Source: Flavobacterium sp.
GTDB lineage: Bacteria; Bacteroidota; Bacteroidia; Flavobacteriales; Flavobacteriaceae
Reading direction: 5' to 3'
Assembly (NCBI GenBank): GCA_026390995.1
Contig: JAPLEX010000050.1
Location: forward strand, 20,428-57,822
DNA: 37,395 nucleotides
Notes under the pieces: generated by a model
What the model was told of the DNA's origin: nothing
Database searches by the model: none
What the model saw: only the letters and a program-made list of their open reading frames with translations
Position numbers and translations under genes: made by a program
Part shown: positions 1 through 9,065 of the stretch, piece by piece
Position numbering within the stretch: position 1 is the stretch's first letter
Layout of the letters: every line of letters begins with the position of its first letter

Positions 1-762
1 AAACACCTGCTTTTCGAGGTTTAAAACTTTTATTTTATCCTGCAAATAGGCTACATCCTGCGGTTCACCTTGCCCGTAGATGGACAACGTCCAGCTGGGT
101 TCGTGCTGCGCCACTTTTGCCCAGATTTCAATCAAGTTGTCAAACCCTTTTACAGGAGCCAATCGACCGGCGGCTATGGCTTGTGTTGCAACCAACTCAG
201 CCGAATAGCCTGTTGACGCAATAGGATTGGGAATAACAACTTGCTTCGGTGAATCATAAAAGGCCGTTTCTGAAGCGTTGAGCAAAACCAATTTGGTGTA
301 TTGGCGTTCTACCGCCGATTGAATTAAATGCCCCAACAAGGCAAATCCTTTGGCGTGGGCACGAGCCTGGTGCACAAAATAGCGTGAGGAATGGTATTCT
401 TTAAACTTGGCAATTGTAGAAAATAAAAAAGGGGTCCAATAAAAATCGAAGGCGTAATTACATACCACCAAAAACTGGGGTTTCAATTGACGCAGGATTG
501 CAATCCATTTAAAAATATGGCGCGGAACTTTGGCCAAATTTGCAGGATGTACAAAGGATTTTTCTCGCTTGTAATTGATGTTCAAATCAATCAATTGAAT
601 GTTGGAAGACAAATCGTAACAAGGCGCGTGTTGCTTTTGTTCGGTAGTAAGAATAATAACTTCATACCCCAAAACATCGGCAAAATAATTGGCTTTTTGG
701 GCCATCACCTTTTCGATGCCGCCGTGCAGGTAGATCTGATCGGTTGAAAAAACTATTTTCAT
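1..762 (-). CDS. Glycosyltransferase family 4 (GT-B), C-terminus cut by the left window edge
   Basis: My minus-strand translation starts MKIVFSTDQIYLHGGIEKVMAQKANYFADVLGYEVIILTTEQ and continues with VVIPNPIAS...AAGRLAPVKGFDNLIEIWAKV, a GT4-type pattern. The start codon overlaps the stop of the upstream gene (ATGA). Confidence 0.8.
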   Translation of the reverse strand, partial: MKIVFSTDQIYLHGGIEKVMAQKANYFADVLGYEVIILTTEQKQHAPCYDLSSNIQLIDLNINYKREKSFVHPANLAKVPRHIFKWIAILRQLKPQFLVVCNYAFDFYWTPFLFSTIAKFKEYHSSRYFVHQARAHAKGFALLGHLIQSAVERQYTKLVLLNASETAFYDSPKQVVIPNPIASTGYSAELVATQAIAAGRLAPVKGFDNLIEIWAKVAQHEPSWTLSIYGQGEPQDVAYLQDKIKVLNLEKQVF

Positions 763-1850
763 ATGGCAAGGGATTTAAAAAGTTCATCCCATTGTTTCAC
801 TACTACTTCGGGTAAATACCGTTTTACATTGATTTTGGCTTGCGCACCCATTTTAAGACGCAATTCACGATTTTCGATGAGCTCCAACAATTTTTGGGTA
901 AATCCATCGGTGTCGTGATTGGAAACCAAAAAACCGTCTTCTCCCGATCGAATAATATCGCTAGGGCCACAGGGACAATCAAAGGAAACACAAGGTACGC
1001 CACAGGCCATGGCTTCAATGAGCACCATGCCAAATCCTTCGAAGCGCGAAGAAAATGCAAACACAGAAGAGGATAAAAAACGTATCGCTATATCGGGATC
1101 GGGTTCAAAAAAGCGAACGCTATTTTCGATATTCAGTTGTTTAGCAAGTTTTTGCAAACTGTGTTGTTCATCAAATTTGCCATACATTTCTAGAATCCAT
1201 TCGGGCTGGGTTTGTTGAATTTGAACCCAACTCTGCAACAAGCGATCAAAACCTTTTTGGTGGGTATGTTTGCCTACAGCAATCACCGTTTTATTGGCAA
1301 GTGCCGATTGGGTTTCGGGATAAAAAGACAAGGGATTAGGAATCACCACTGTATTGGGTAAATTCCACTCGTTTAGGTTGTCATGGGTGAGTACCACAAA
1401 TTTGTCAAAATAACGTCCCAATACATTCATCAACTGCAACTGCAAACTCACGCTAATTTTTTTAAACCAGGACGGATTTGCTCCAAAGGCTATTTGCTTT
1501 GACACATGCCGTTCATACACCAACGGAATTTTGGGCAATAGCAGGGGCAAGAAAAAAGCTTTCAATCCATCGTCACAGACCGAAATTACGTCGGGTTTGA
1601 TCATATCAACCATATTGCGTATGCCACTTATATATTGCCAAACGTAGCGAAATGGATTTCCATTTACGGCTACTTGATGCAGCTTAATCTGCGAACTAAA
1701 CTCGTAAAACAACGCATCTTCTGTCTTATGAAACACCACAATGTGCACCTCATGCCCCAACTGCTCGGCCAAATAACTGGCCTTTACCGACAAAACCCGC
1801 TCGAGTCCGCCGGCCCCTTTGATGCCGTTGGTGATGTATAAAATTTTCAT
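759..1850 (-). CDS. Glycosyltransferase family 4
   Basis: Likely start is MKILYITNGIKGAGGLERVLS (position 1850), inside the longer ORF 759-1901. Contains VVIPNPLSFYP, AVGKHTHQKGFDRLLQSW and SSRFEGFGMVLIEAMACGVPCVSFDCPCGPSDII, typical of GT4. Confidence 0.88.
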   Translation of the reverse strand: MKILYITNGIKGAGGLERVLSVKASYLAEQLGHEVHIVVFHKTEDALFYEFSSQIKLHQVAVNGNPFRYVWQYISGIRNMVDMIKPDVISVCDDGLKAFFLPLLLPKIPLVYERHVSKQIAFGANPSWFKKISVSLQLQLMNVLGRYFDKFVVLTHDNLNEWNLPNTVVIPNPLSFYPETQSALANKTVIAVGKHTHQKGFDRLLQSWVQIQQTQPEWILEMYGKFDEQHSLQKLAKQLNIENSVRFFEPDPDIAIRFLSSSVFAFSSRFEGFGMVLIEAMACGVPCVSFDCPCGPSDIIRSGEDGFLVSNHDTDGFTQKLLELIENRELRLKMGAQAKINVKRYLPEVVVKQWDELFKSLAI

Positions 1851-2896
1851 GAGCGAAGCCAATTGGTAAACACATAGCGCTGAAGTGGCAAATATATCCA
1901 ATTAATCAGGTGTGAAAGCAGTAAACACCACGCCAATACCCATAGATAAATTAGAACGGGTTGTTGTGGGGCATAACTCCAGGTTTTGGCAAAACTGGAA
2001 ATCAAAAACAAATGGATGAGCCAAATGTTGGTTGAATGGGTACTCAAATACTGCAGGATTCGTTCAATGACCGCTGACAATTGTAGCGCATTAAATAAAA
2101 ATATAAAAGCTACACCCGTAAACACCGCTACAAATAAACTGGGCACGAAGGCATGGGCGACCATCAGTAACCCAATTAACGTGAGTAAATATGCATTACG
2201 AAAAGGCCATTTGCTTACCCTTTGCATTACCGTTGAATACCATTTTTGGCGAAAAGCAATCGCGCCCAACACAAAAGGAAATACGGCATTGGCCAACATA
2301 TAAGCTTGGTGCCAAAGCAGTTGAATAAACGCAATTTCAGAAATAACAGGAAGTTTTATGCGGGCATAATAGCCGATAGCATACAATACAAAGGCACCAA
2401 TGAATAGAAGATAGGGATTGGCTTTTTCGATTAAGTAAAAAATAACTGGCGCAAGCAAAACCAGCATGGCATAGCAAGAAATGAACCACCAAGCCCCATT
2501 GTAGGAAGAATCCAAGGAAATAAAATTGTAAATAATTTTGCTCCAGCTTCCCGGATATTGATCGGATTTTCCCAATAGAATTCCCAACACAACAGCAAAC
2601 AAAAGCAACACCAACCAGTAATTGAGGTAGAGTTTCAAGACCCGAGTGCGGTTCTGGCGCACAAAAGTGGTTGTATTCTTTTGGTGGGTAATATATAAAC
2701 CATAACCACTGCAAAAACAATAGATCCACACGCAACAATCGCAGAATAAAGAAATGTAATACGTCAGCGGGACTGCACCCATAAACACACTAGGCTGAAA
2801 CAAACCGGTATACTCGCGATTAAACAAATGCAAACACAACATCATCGCAATAGCAATACCTTTGGTGTAATCGGTTTGTTGTTTGCTGAGTTCCAT
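1847..2896 (-). CDS. Acyltransferase family 3-like multispanning membrane protein
   Basis: Hydrophobic 349 aa protein starting MELSKQQTDYTKGIAIAMMLCLHLFNRE, resembling the N-terminal helix and catalytic His of acyltransferase-3 proteins. Confidence 0.7.
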   Translation of the reverse strand: MELSKQQTDYTKGIAIAMMLCLHLFNREYTGLFQPSVFMGAVPLTYYISLFCDCCVWIYCFCSGYGLYITHQKNTTTFVRQNRTRVLKLYLNYWLVLLLFAVVLGILLGKSDQYPGSWSKIIYNFISLDSSYNGAWWFISCYAMLVLLAPVIFYLIEKANPYLLFIGAFVLYAIGYYARIKLPVISEIAFIQLLWHQAYMLANAVFPFVLGAIAFRQKWYSTVMQRVSKWPFRNAYLLTLIGLLMVAHAFVPSLFVAVFTGVAFIFLFNALQLSAVIERILQYLSTHSTNIWLIHLFLISSFAKTWSYAPQQPVLIYLWVLAWCLLLSHLINWIYLPLQRYVFTNWLRS

Positions 2897-2897
2897 C

Positions 2898-4016
2898 TTA
2901 GTTTGGGATTATCGAAGACAAAGCGGCAGTTAAAAATTCCTGAGAGCGCTGTTTGGCTGTGGCTAATTTTACGGCAACACCAGCGTATTCTATTGGCGCC
3001 AATGCTACTTCGCAATCTTCTAGACTGTTCACCAACAAGGGAGACAAATCGAGCGAGGCCAACAAATCACGCATGCGGGTATTTATTTTTTCGGCGCGGT
3101 TAAACACCATAAAGGGCTTTTGAAAAATGAGCGAAAAGGCCACCGCATGAAACGAATTGGTGAGCACCAACTCGGCACCATGCACCAGCGACAAAAACAC
3201 ATCAGGTCCGTGCATATAGAAATTTTTATTGGCGTAGCGGATATTTTTATTCACTGTATAAATCTGAAGCCCTCGCGCTTTGGCTTGTTGCAAAGCAAAC
3301 TCCCGCAGGGTTGCATTGGTATCAAAATCGTACACAAAAATGTATCGGGCAGTAAATGGCTTCAAGAAGCTTTCCCAATAGGCCGGTTCGACCAAAAAAA
3401 CAGGATCCAAAACCTGGGTGACGTTTTCTATTCCTAAATCTTGAACCAGTTGTACTCCCGAGGCTTCTCGCACCGAAACCCAATCCAATCGACTGATTTT
3501 TTCGCGCACAAAGTCTTGAAGAGTTGGGTCAATGGCATCAATGGCAAAACTCGCCGCATAGGATATTTTGAGTTTGTCTTGTGGCACAAAATCCAGGTAG
3601 AAAGCGGGATCCTTGCCGTTCTGAAAATAGGAATTCCACACCTGATCGCTGCCGCAAATGTAGGCATCGGCTTCGGGCAAATTGTTTTTGAGCGCTTCGT
3701 TGCTCGTATATTTTCCGGGATGAATACGCAATGTTTTGGATTCAAAGGCATCAAAACGCCATTTGCGTTGGCGATTCCATAGATTAGAAGGAAACTTGAG
3801 TACCCAATATACTACTTTTAAAATGATATTTTTAGCAAACATTGAATTGCTCACTTTGGTCCATTTGAAATGCTGGTTCAAATAATCGGGTGTGTAATTG
3901 ATGGTCTCGGCCTCAAAACCCATCGCCTCCAACTGCTTGAGCAAGGCCAATTGCTGCAAAGTCGCGCCGTGGTTGTAGACGTTGTGACAGGTGATTGTGA
4001 GAATTTTGCGCGGCAT
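2898..4016 (-). CDS. Polysaccharide pyruvyl transferase family protein
   Basis: MPRKILTITCHNVYNHGATLQQLALLKQLEAMGFEAETINYTPDY; also AYICGSDQVWNS and LTNSFHAVAFSLIFQKPFMVF, motifs of the pyruvyl transferase (CsaB/WcaK-like) family. Confidence 0.85.
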   Translation of the reverse strand: MPRKILTITCHNVYNHGATLQQLALLKQLEAMGFEAETINYTPDYLNQHFKWTKVSNSMFAKNIILKVVYWVLKFPSNLWNRQRKWRFDAFESKTLRIHPGKYTSNEALKNNLPEADAYICGSDQVWNSYFQNGKDPAFYLDFVPQDKLKISYAASFAIDAIDPTLQDFVREKISRLDWVSVREASGVQLVQDLGIENVTQVLDPVFLVEPAYWESFLKPFTARYIFVYDFDTNATLREFALQQAKARGLQIYTVNKNIRYANKNFYMHGPDVFLSLVHGAELVLTNSFHAVAFSLIFQKPFMVFNRAEKINTRMRDLLASLDLSPLLVNSLEDCEVALAPIEYAGVAVKLATAKQRSQEFLTAALSSIIPN

Positions 4017-4017
4017 A

Positions 4018-4950
4018 TTAACGAATGGAATTTGCAGGTAAAAATAGCGCTTGTTGACGAATAAATTGCGCTAGATCAGCCGTAAACAACTGTGCTCCCG
4101 ATTGGCGCAAATGATGTTTATCATTGAAATAAACCGCATTTTTATAACGTGAATCTGCCGAATTGTAACGCATCAAATACGCGCGATGTGCCGCCAATTG
4201 TTGCATTCTCGCATAAAAAGCGGGAGAAGGCGCATAAAAATTGGGTGGAAAAACCAACACAACTTGGGTGTTTGCTTTTTCGCAAGCGTGTAAAAATTGG
4301 TCGAAATAATACCGTTTGGAGGCAAATTCTTTTTGCGGATCATAGAGCGGAATGGCCGTATCAAATTTTTTCGTAAATCCAGCCATCTGTGTAGTTATGG
4401 GCATCGAACCACATGCAAGTGGCGTATCAAGTGGCGATGGTTTTCGGTGCCGCAAATCAAAATTACTTTTGTTGAGTTGATGCAAAATAAAGAGTTCCGA
4501 TAGGTATTTGTTTTTTTCGCCCTTGCGAATGAGCTCCTCTCGCACAGCGGGGTATTTCACCAAGGGATACAAGCGATCCAAGCGGTAGCGTACATTCTCG
4601 GAGGCCGCCACTTCGGTATTTTCATCCATTACCAACAACACCAATTTGGGTTTTTGGTAGTTCAAAACCTGTTGCAACACAAAATATTGAAATTCAATAT
4701 CGCCACCGGGATAAGAAAGATTATATACGTTTTGCTGCAGCGAATCACCAAGCTGAGACGCAATTACATCTCGGGCACCGCGGGAGGAACCAAATACAAA
4801 CACATCGGCTTTCAACTTTTTTTGAAGAACCTGTTCCAAGCGTTGATCAACTTCGAGCTGGGGCACATAATTTCTGAGCACAATCAAGCAGCGATCGATT
4901 GCCAAAAACAGCAAGCCAAAACAAAGCAATTGTGTGAGAAATTTTTTCAT
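4018..4950 (-). CDS. SGNH/DltD-like partner protein of the adjacent MBOAT acyltransferase
   Basis: N-terminal membrane anchor, FVFGSSRGARDV (GxSxxxxD-like block) and YFNDKHHLRQSGAQLFTADLA (DxxHL-like block). Stop/start overlap region with the MBOAT gene. Confidence 0.6.
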   Translation of the reverse strand: MKKFLTQLLCFGLLFLAIDRCLIVLRNYVPQLEVDQRLEQVLQKKLKADVFVFGSSRGARDVIASQLGDSLQQNVYNLSYPGGDIEFQYFVLQQVLNYQKPKLVLLVMDENTEVAASENVRYRLDRLYPLVKYPAVREELIRKGEKNKYLSELFILHQLNKSNFDLRHRKPSPLDTPLACGSMPITTQMAGFTKKFDTAIPLYDPQKEFASKRYYFDQFLHACEKANTQVVLVFPPNFYAPSPAFYARMQQLAAHRAYLMRYNSADSRYKNAVYFNDKHHLRQSGAQLFTADLAQFIRQQALFLPANSIR

Positions 4951-6413
4951 TAAAACTGGAAATAAATAAAGGTTTGCTCCTCACCCGAAAACTGAAACAA
5001 GCATCCGATTAACACTAAATACAATACCCAGCGCACCCATCTCGGCTTAGAAAAGGCCAGTTTCTCCAAGGCATAATTGGCTGTTCTGCCCTCCCACTCG
5101 ATCAACAAAAACACCAACAATACCACAAAAACCAACGGTGGCTTTACTTCGGGTATGCTCAACACCGATTTGGAACAGATAGTGGCGATATAATCAAACG
5201 CGTGAGAAACCGATTTGGCCCTGAAAAAGATCCAAGCCAAAACAGTCAAACCAAAGGTGAGCAAGACTTGCATGGTTTCTTTCAGGGTAGGAAAAACACG
5301 CCCCTGTGCTACAATAGCCAAATGTGTTCGGTTGGTTTTGACAATGATAGAAGGCAAAATATACAAAGCATTTAAAGCGCCCCAAATGAGGAAAGTCCAA
5401 TTGGCTCCGTGCCAAAATCCGCTGACAATAAAAATGATGAGTGTGTTTCGGATGCGCATCCAAGTTCCGCCTTGACTTCCGCCTAAGGGGATGTACAAAT
5501 AATCTTTAAACCAGGACGAAAGCGAAATGTGCCAACGGCGCCAAAACTCGGCAATGTCGCGCGAGAAATAGGGAAATTTAAAATTTTGCAATAATTCGAT
5601 GCCAAACAAACGGGCGGTACCCAAAGCAATATCGGAATAGCCTGAAAAATCGCCGTAAATCTGGAAGGCAAATAAGACTGCGCCTACTATAAGTGTACTT
5701 CCGCTGTAGGTGTCGCTGTGATCAAAAATGAGATTGGCATAGTGGGCGCAACTGTCGGCAATGATGATTTTTTTGCATAAGCCCCACAAAATTTGACGCA
5801 AACCATCGACCGCTTGGGTGTAGTTGAACTTTCGTTCTTTCTTGAGTTGCGGCAGTAAATGCGTGGCGCGTTCTTGCGGCAGTAAATGCGTGGCGCGTTC
5901 AATAGGCCCAGCCACCAACAACGGGAAGAAACTCACAAACACAGCATAATCTATGGGGTTTTTCTCGGGAACGATGCGGTCTTTGTATACGTCAATCACA
6001 TAAGAAAGTCCGTGAAAGGTATAAAAGGAAATACCTACAGGCAATATTACACTTAAAGTCCAAGTATCAATCGCAATGCCAAATTGGCCAAGTCCGGCGG
6101 AAAAGGAATCGACAAAGAAATTGTAATATTTAAAAAATCCTAAAAACCCCAAATTGAGCCCGATGCTGGTCCAAAACCATAATTTCTTCAAACCGGGACT
6201 TTTGGCCTGGTAAATTTGCAAACCCGAATAATAATCCAAAAAAGTAGAAAAGGCTAAAAGTCCTAAAAATCGCACGTCCCAACAGCCGTAAAAAAAGTAA
6301 CTCGCCACCAATAACAAGCCGTTTTGCAGGCGGTACGTTTTGTTGCACACAAACCAATATAGCAAGAAAACTAGAGGAAGAAATAGCGCAAAAGACAGTG
6401 AATTGAATAGCAT
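4950..6413 (-). CDS. MBOAT family O-acyltransferase (AlgI/DltB-like)
   Basis: MLFNSLSFALFLPLVFLLYWFV, PVGISFYTFHGLSYVIDVYK, FPYFSRDIAEFWRRWHISLSSWFKDYLYIPLGGSQGG and SGFWHGANWTFLIWGALNALY. Carries an exact internal duplication ERATHLLPQ x2. Confidence 0.93.
   Translation of the reverse strand: MLFNSLSFALFLPLVFLLYWFVCNKTYRLQNGLLLVASYFFYGCWDVRFLGLLAFSTFLDYYSGLQIYQAKSPGLKKLWFWTSIGLNLGFLGFFKYYNFFVDSFSAGLGQFGIAIDTWTLSVILPVGISFYTFHGLSYVIDVYKDRIVPEKNPIDYAVFVSFFPLLVAGPIERATHLLPQERATHLLPQLKKERKFNYTQAVDGLRQILWGLCKKIIIADSCAHYANLIFDHSDTYSGSTLIVGAVLFAFQIYGDFSGYSDIALGTARLFGIELLQNFKFPYFSRDIAEFWRRWHISLSSWFKDYLYIPLGGSQGGTWMRIRNTLIIFIVSGFWHGANWTFLIWGALNALYILPSIIVKTNRTHLAIVAQGRVFPTLKETMQVLLTFGLTVLAWIFFRAKSVSHAFDYIATICSKSVLSIPEVKPPLVFVVLLVFLLIEWEGRTANYALEKLAFSKPRWVRWVLYLVLIGCLFQFSGEEQTFIYFQF
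5847..5900. repeat. Exact 27-bp tandem duplication in the MBOAT gene (5847-5873 and 5874-5900)
   Basis: ttgcggcagtaaatgcgtggcgcgttc occurs twice consecutively; encodes ERATHLLPQ-ERATHLLPQ. Confidence 0.97.
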
Positions 6414-6468
6414 AAATACTGCGTAAATATCAATTGTTCAAAATACAGAAACGAATATAGTATTTATT

Positions 6469-7992
6469 TTAGTCGACTGGCGGGATCGACTTTTTTTTCT
6501 TGTAAAACGGGAGGAACTCCAACACGGTTTGTCTTTCAAATGCATTGAGTCCAAACTTATACATGATTGCTGAAAATAACATCACAAATAAAACTATTTT
6601 GAGCACTAAATTGAACCAATTTGCTCCCGGCAAAAAGTTGAGCCAATAGCCCAAAAACAACAAGAACAAAAAGGCGGGTACGATTCCTGTGCTCACTTCT
6701 TTAAAAAATCGACCCAATTCGAGCTTGAGTACGCGTGTAAAATAGACATTCATCACCACTTGGCTAATGATCCATCCCAAGGTGGAGCCAAACAGCAAAC
6801 CCAAACTGCCATAGGCGGGAACTAAATAGGCGCCAAACCCAGTGCCCAACACCACAAAGAAAATGTAAGTGAGGGACTTAAAATAAAACCGATTGGTGGC
6901 TTCGAGTATCGAATTGGCAAAGGTTTGCACCAAAGGCACCGTATAGGAAACCATAATGGTAAACGCAATAATCCAGGAATCGCTGTAGGTTTTGCCTACC
7001 CACAAGAAAACAAATTGTTGTCCAAACAAGAAAAATCCGCCCAAGATGAGCAACAAAATGAGCAGCGAAAAACGACCGATTTTAATCATCATCGAAGTGA
7101 GTTCGGCCGGGGATGCATCGTGCACGGTCATCTTGGTGGCACGCGGTAAAAACACACTCGAAATGGCCGCCGAAAATGCACCGTAATAGGTGCCCAGCAT
7201 GATGCCAACTCCATAGATAGCCACAGCCGTAGTACCCGAAAGCATGCCCAGCACTACCTGACCAAATCGCCATTGAAACTGCCCCACGATGGCATAGACA
7301 AAAATCCAAACTGAATAAGAAAATATGGTTTTAACCAAGGGAAATTCAAATACGTGCAACTTTATTTTTACCCGCAATTTTCGAAACACATAATAAGCAC
7401 TGATGACAATCACCAGCAAATTAAGTATAGTGTCCAAAACCACTATCGATATTGCGTCTCCACCTTTCCACAAGAGCGCAACCACCATCACCGAACGCAG
7501 AACATACTCCGAGATTTTAAGTGCACGAGGAAATACAAATTGTTCGTAGGCCGAGCAAATCGCAGCAAAAGCGCCACCCGGCAATTCAAAGGCCAAATTA
7601 AAAATCAAGATGGCAAACATGAGCTTGGCTTTGCTCATTTCGGCTGGGGTTAACTTAGGGAATAAGGTGTCTAGGTTAAAATAAAGTGCAATCCCTGCCA
7701 CTACAATTAGTGCTGAAATGGCGGCATAAATAAGCAAGGAAGTCGCTAGGAAATTTTCTTCGCCAGTTTTGTCGTTTTGGGCGCGGTATCTGGCAACAAA
7801 ACGGATGATGGTGTTGTTGAGGCCAAAATCCAACACCCCAATGTAGGCAATTAAAGACCCAATTAAGGTATATAATCCGTACTCGGAATCACCTAATTTG
7901 TGAATTATGTAGGGCGTGAGCAACAAGCCAATTCCATTGGTCAAGAAAATGGAAAGATAGGAAAGTAAGGCTCCTTTTTTGAGTTGGCTCAT
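6469..7992 (-). CDS. Polysaccharide flippase / oligosaccharide transporter (Wzx-like, MOP superfamily)
   Basis: 507 aa multispanning protein MSQLKKGALLSYLSIFLTNGIGLLLTPYIIHKLGDSEYGLYTLIGSLIAYIGVLDFGLNNTIIRFVARYRA. Confidence 0.9.
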   Translation of the reverse strand: MSQLKKGALLSYLSIFLTNGIGLLLTPYIIHKLGDSEYGLYTLIGSLIAYIGVLDFGLNNTIIRFVARYRAQNDKTGEENFLATSLLIYAAISALIVVAGIALYFNLDTLFPKLTPAEMSKAKLMFAILIFNLAFELPGGAFAAICSAYEQFVFPRALKISEYVLRSVMVVALLWKGGDAISIVVLDTILNLLVIVISAYYVFRKLRVKIKLHVFEFPLVKTIFSYSVWIFVYAIVGQFQWRFGQVVLGMLSGTTAVAIYGVGIMLGTYYGAFSAAISSVFLPRATKMTVHDASPAELTSMMIKIGRFSLLILLLILGGFFLFGQQFVFLWVGKTYSDSWIIAFTIMVSYTVPLVQTFANSILEATNRFYFKSLTYIFFVVLGTGFGAYLVPAYGSLGLLFGSTLGWIISQVVMNVYFTRVLKLELGRFFKEVSTGIVPAFLFLLFLGYWLNFLPGANWFNLVLKIVLFVMLFSAIMYKFGLNAFERQTVLEFLPFYKKKKSIPPVD

Positions 7993-8014
7993 ACCCGATT
8001 AGTTGGTTATATCA

Positions 8015-9061
8015 CTACGAATACTGGCTGGCATAATAGTTTTGGTAGGCGCCCGACGTTACATTTTTGAGCCATTCTTCATTGGCCAAATACCAATCAA
8101 TGGTGCGGGCTAAGCCTTGTTCAAAAGTGACCGAGGGTTTCCAACCCAATTCGGTGTTGATTTTGGAGGCATCAATCGCATAACGCAAATCGTGTCCCGG
8201 ACGGTCTTTTACATAAGTAATCAACTCGGCCGATTCGCCTGCGGTGCGTCCTAATTTTTTATCCATTAGCTCGCACAACAATTTGACCAAATCGATGTTT
8301 TGCCATTCGTTGAATCCGCCAATATTATAGGTGTCGTGATTTTTTCCTTCGTGAAACACCAAATCAATGGCAGCCGCATGGTCTTCGACAAACAACCAAT
8401 CGCGGGTATATTTGCCATCGCCATAAACGGGCAATGGTTTTTTCTCGATGATGTTATGGATGAATAACGGAATTAATTTTTCCGGAAAGTGATTCGGTCC
8501 GTAATTGTTGGAACAATTGGTAATCACATAAGGCAAACCATAGGTCTCGCCATAGGCTCGCACAAAATGATCGGAACTGGCTTTGGAGGCCGAGTAGGGT
8601 GAATTCGGATCGTAGGCCGTAGTTTCGGTAAACAAACCTTGAGCGCCCAAGGAACCATAGACCTCATCGGTACTGATGTGGTAAAATCGTTTACCGCTAA
8701 AATCGTTGGCCCATATTCTTTTGGCTGCATTCAGTAAATTCATGGTGCCAATTACATTGGTTTTCACGAAAGCCAATGGATCGGTTATGGAACGATCGAC
8801 ATGCGATTCGGCGGCCAAATGCAATACGCCCTCAAATTGATGAGTAGTAAACAACTGATCAATGAAATCAGCATCGACGATATCGCCTTTTACAAAGGTA
8901 TAATTGGGTGCGTCTTGTATGTCGGCAATGTTTTCGAGGTTGCCCGCATAGGTCAAGGCATCTAAATTGTAAATGTGGTAATTCGGGTATTTGGTAACAA
9001 ATCTTCGCAGCACGTGTGATCCAATAAATCCGGCTCCTCCAGTGATTAATATCTTTTTCAT
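8015..9061 (-). CDS. rfbB: dTDP-glucose 4,6-dehydratase
   Basis: Likely start [45 protein letters not shown]; contains YHISTDEVYGSLG, YSASKASSDHFVRAYGETYGLP and RDWLFVEDHAAAID. Confidence 0.92.
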   Translation of the reverse strand: MKKILITGGAGFIGSHVLRRFVTKYPNYHIYNLDALTYAGNLENIADIQDAPNYTFVKGDIVDADFIDQLFTTHQFEGVLHLAAESHVDRSITDPLAFVKTNVIGTMNLLNAAKRIWANDFSGKRFYHISTDEVYGSLGAQGLFTETTAYDPNSPYSASKASSDHFVRAYGETYGLPYVITNCSNNYGPNHFPEKLIPLFIHNIIEKKPLPVYGDGKYTRDWLFVEDHAAAIDLVFHEGKNHDTYNIGGFNEWQNIDLVKLLCELMDKKLGRTAGESAELITYVKDRPGHDLRYAIDASKINTELGWKPSVTFEQGLARTIDWYLANEEWLKNVTSGAYQNYYASQYS

Positions 9062-9065
9062 CTGC

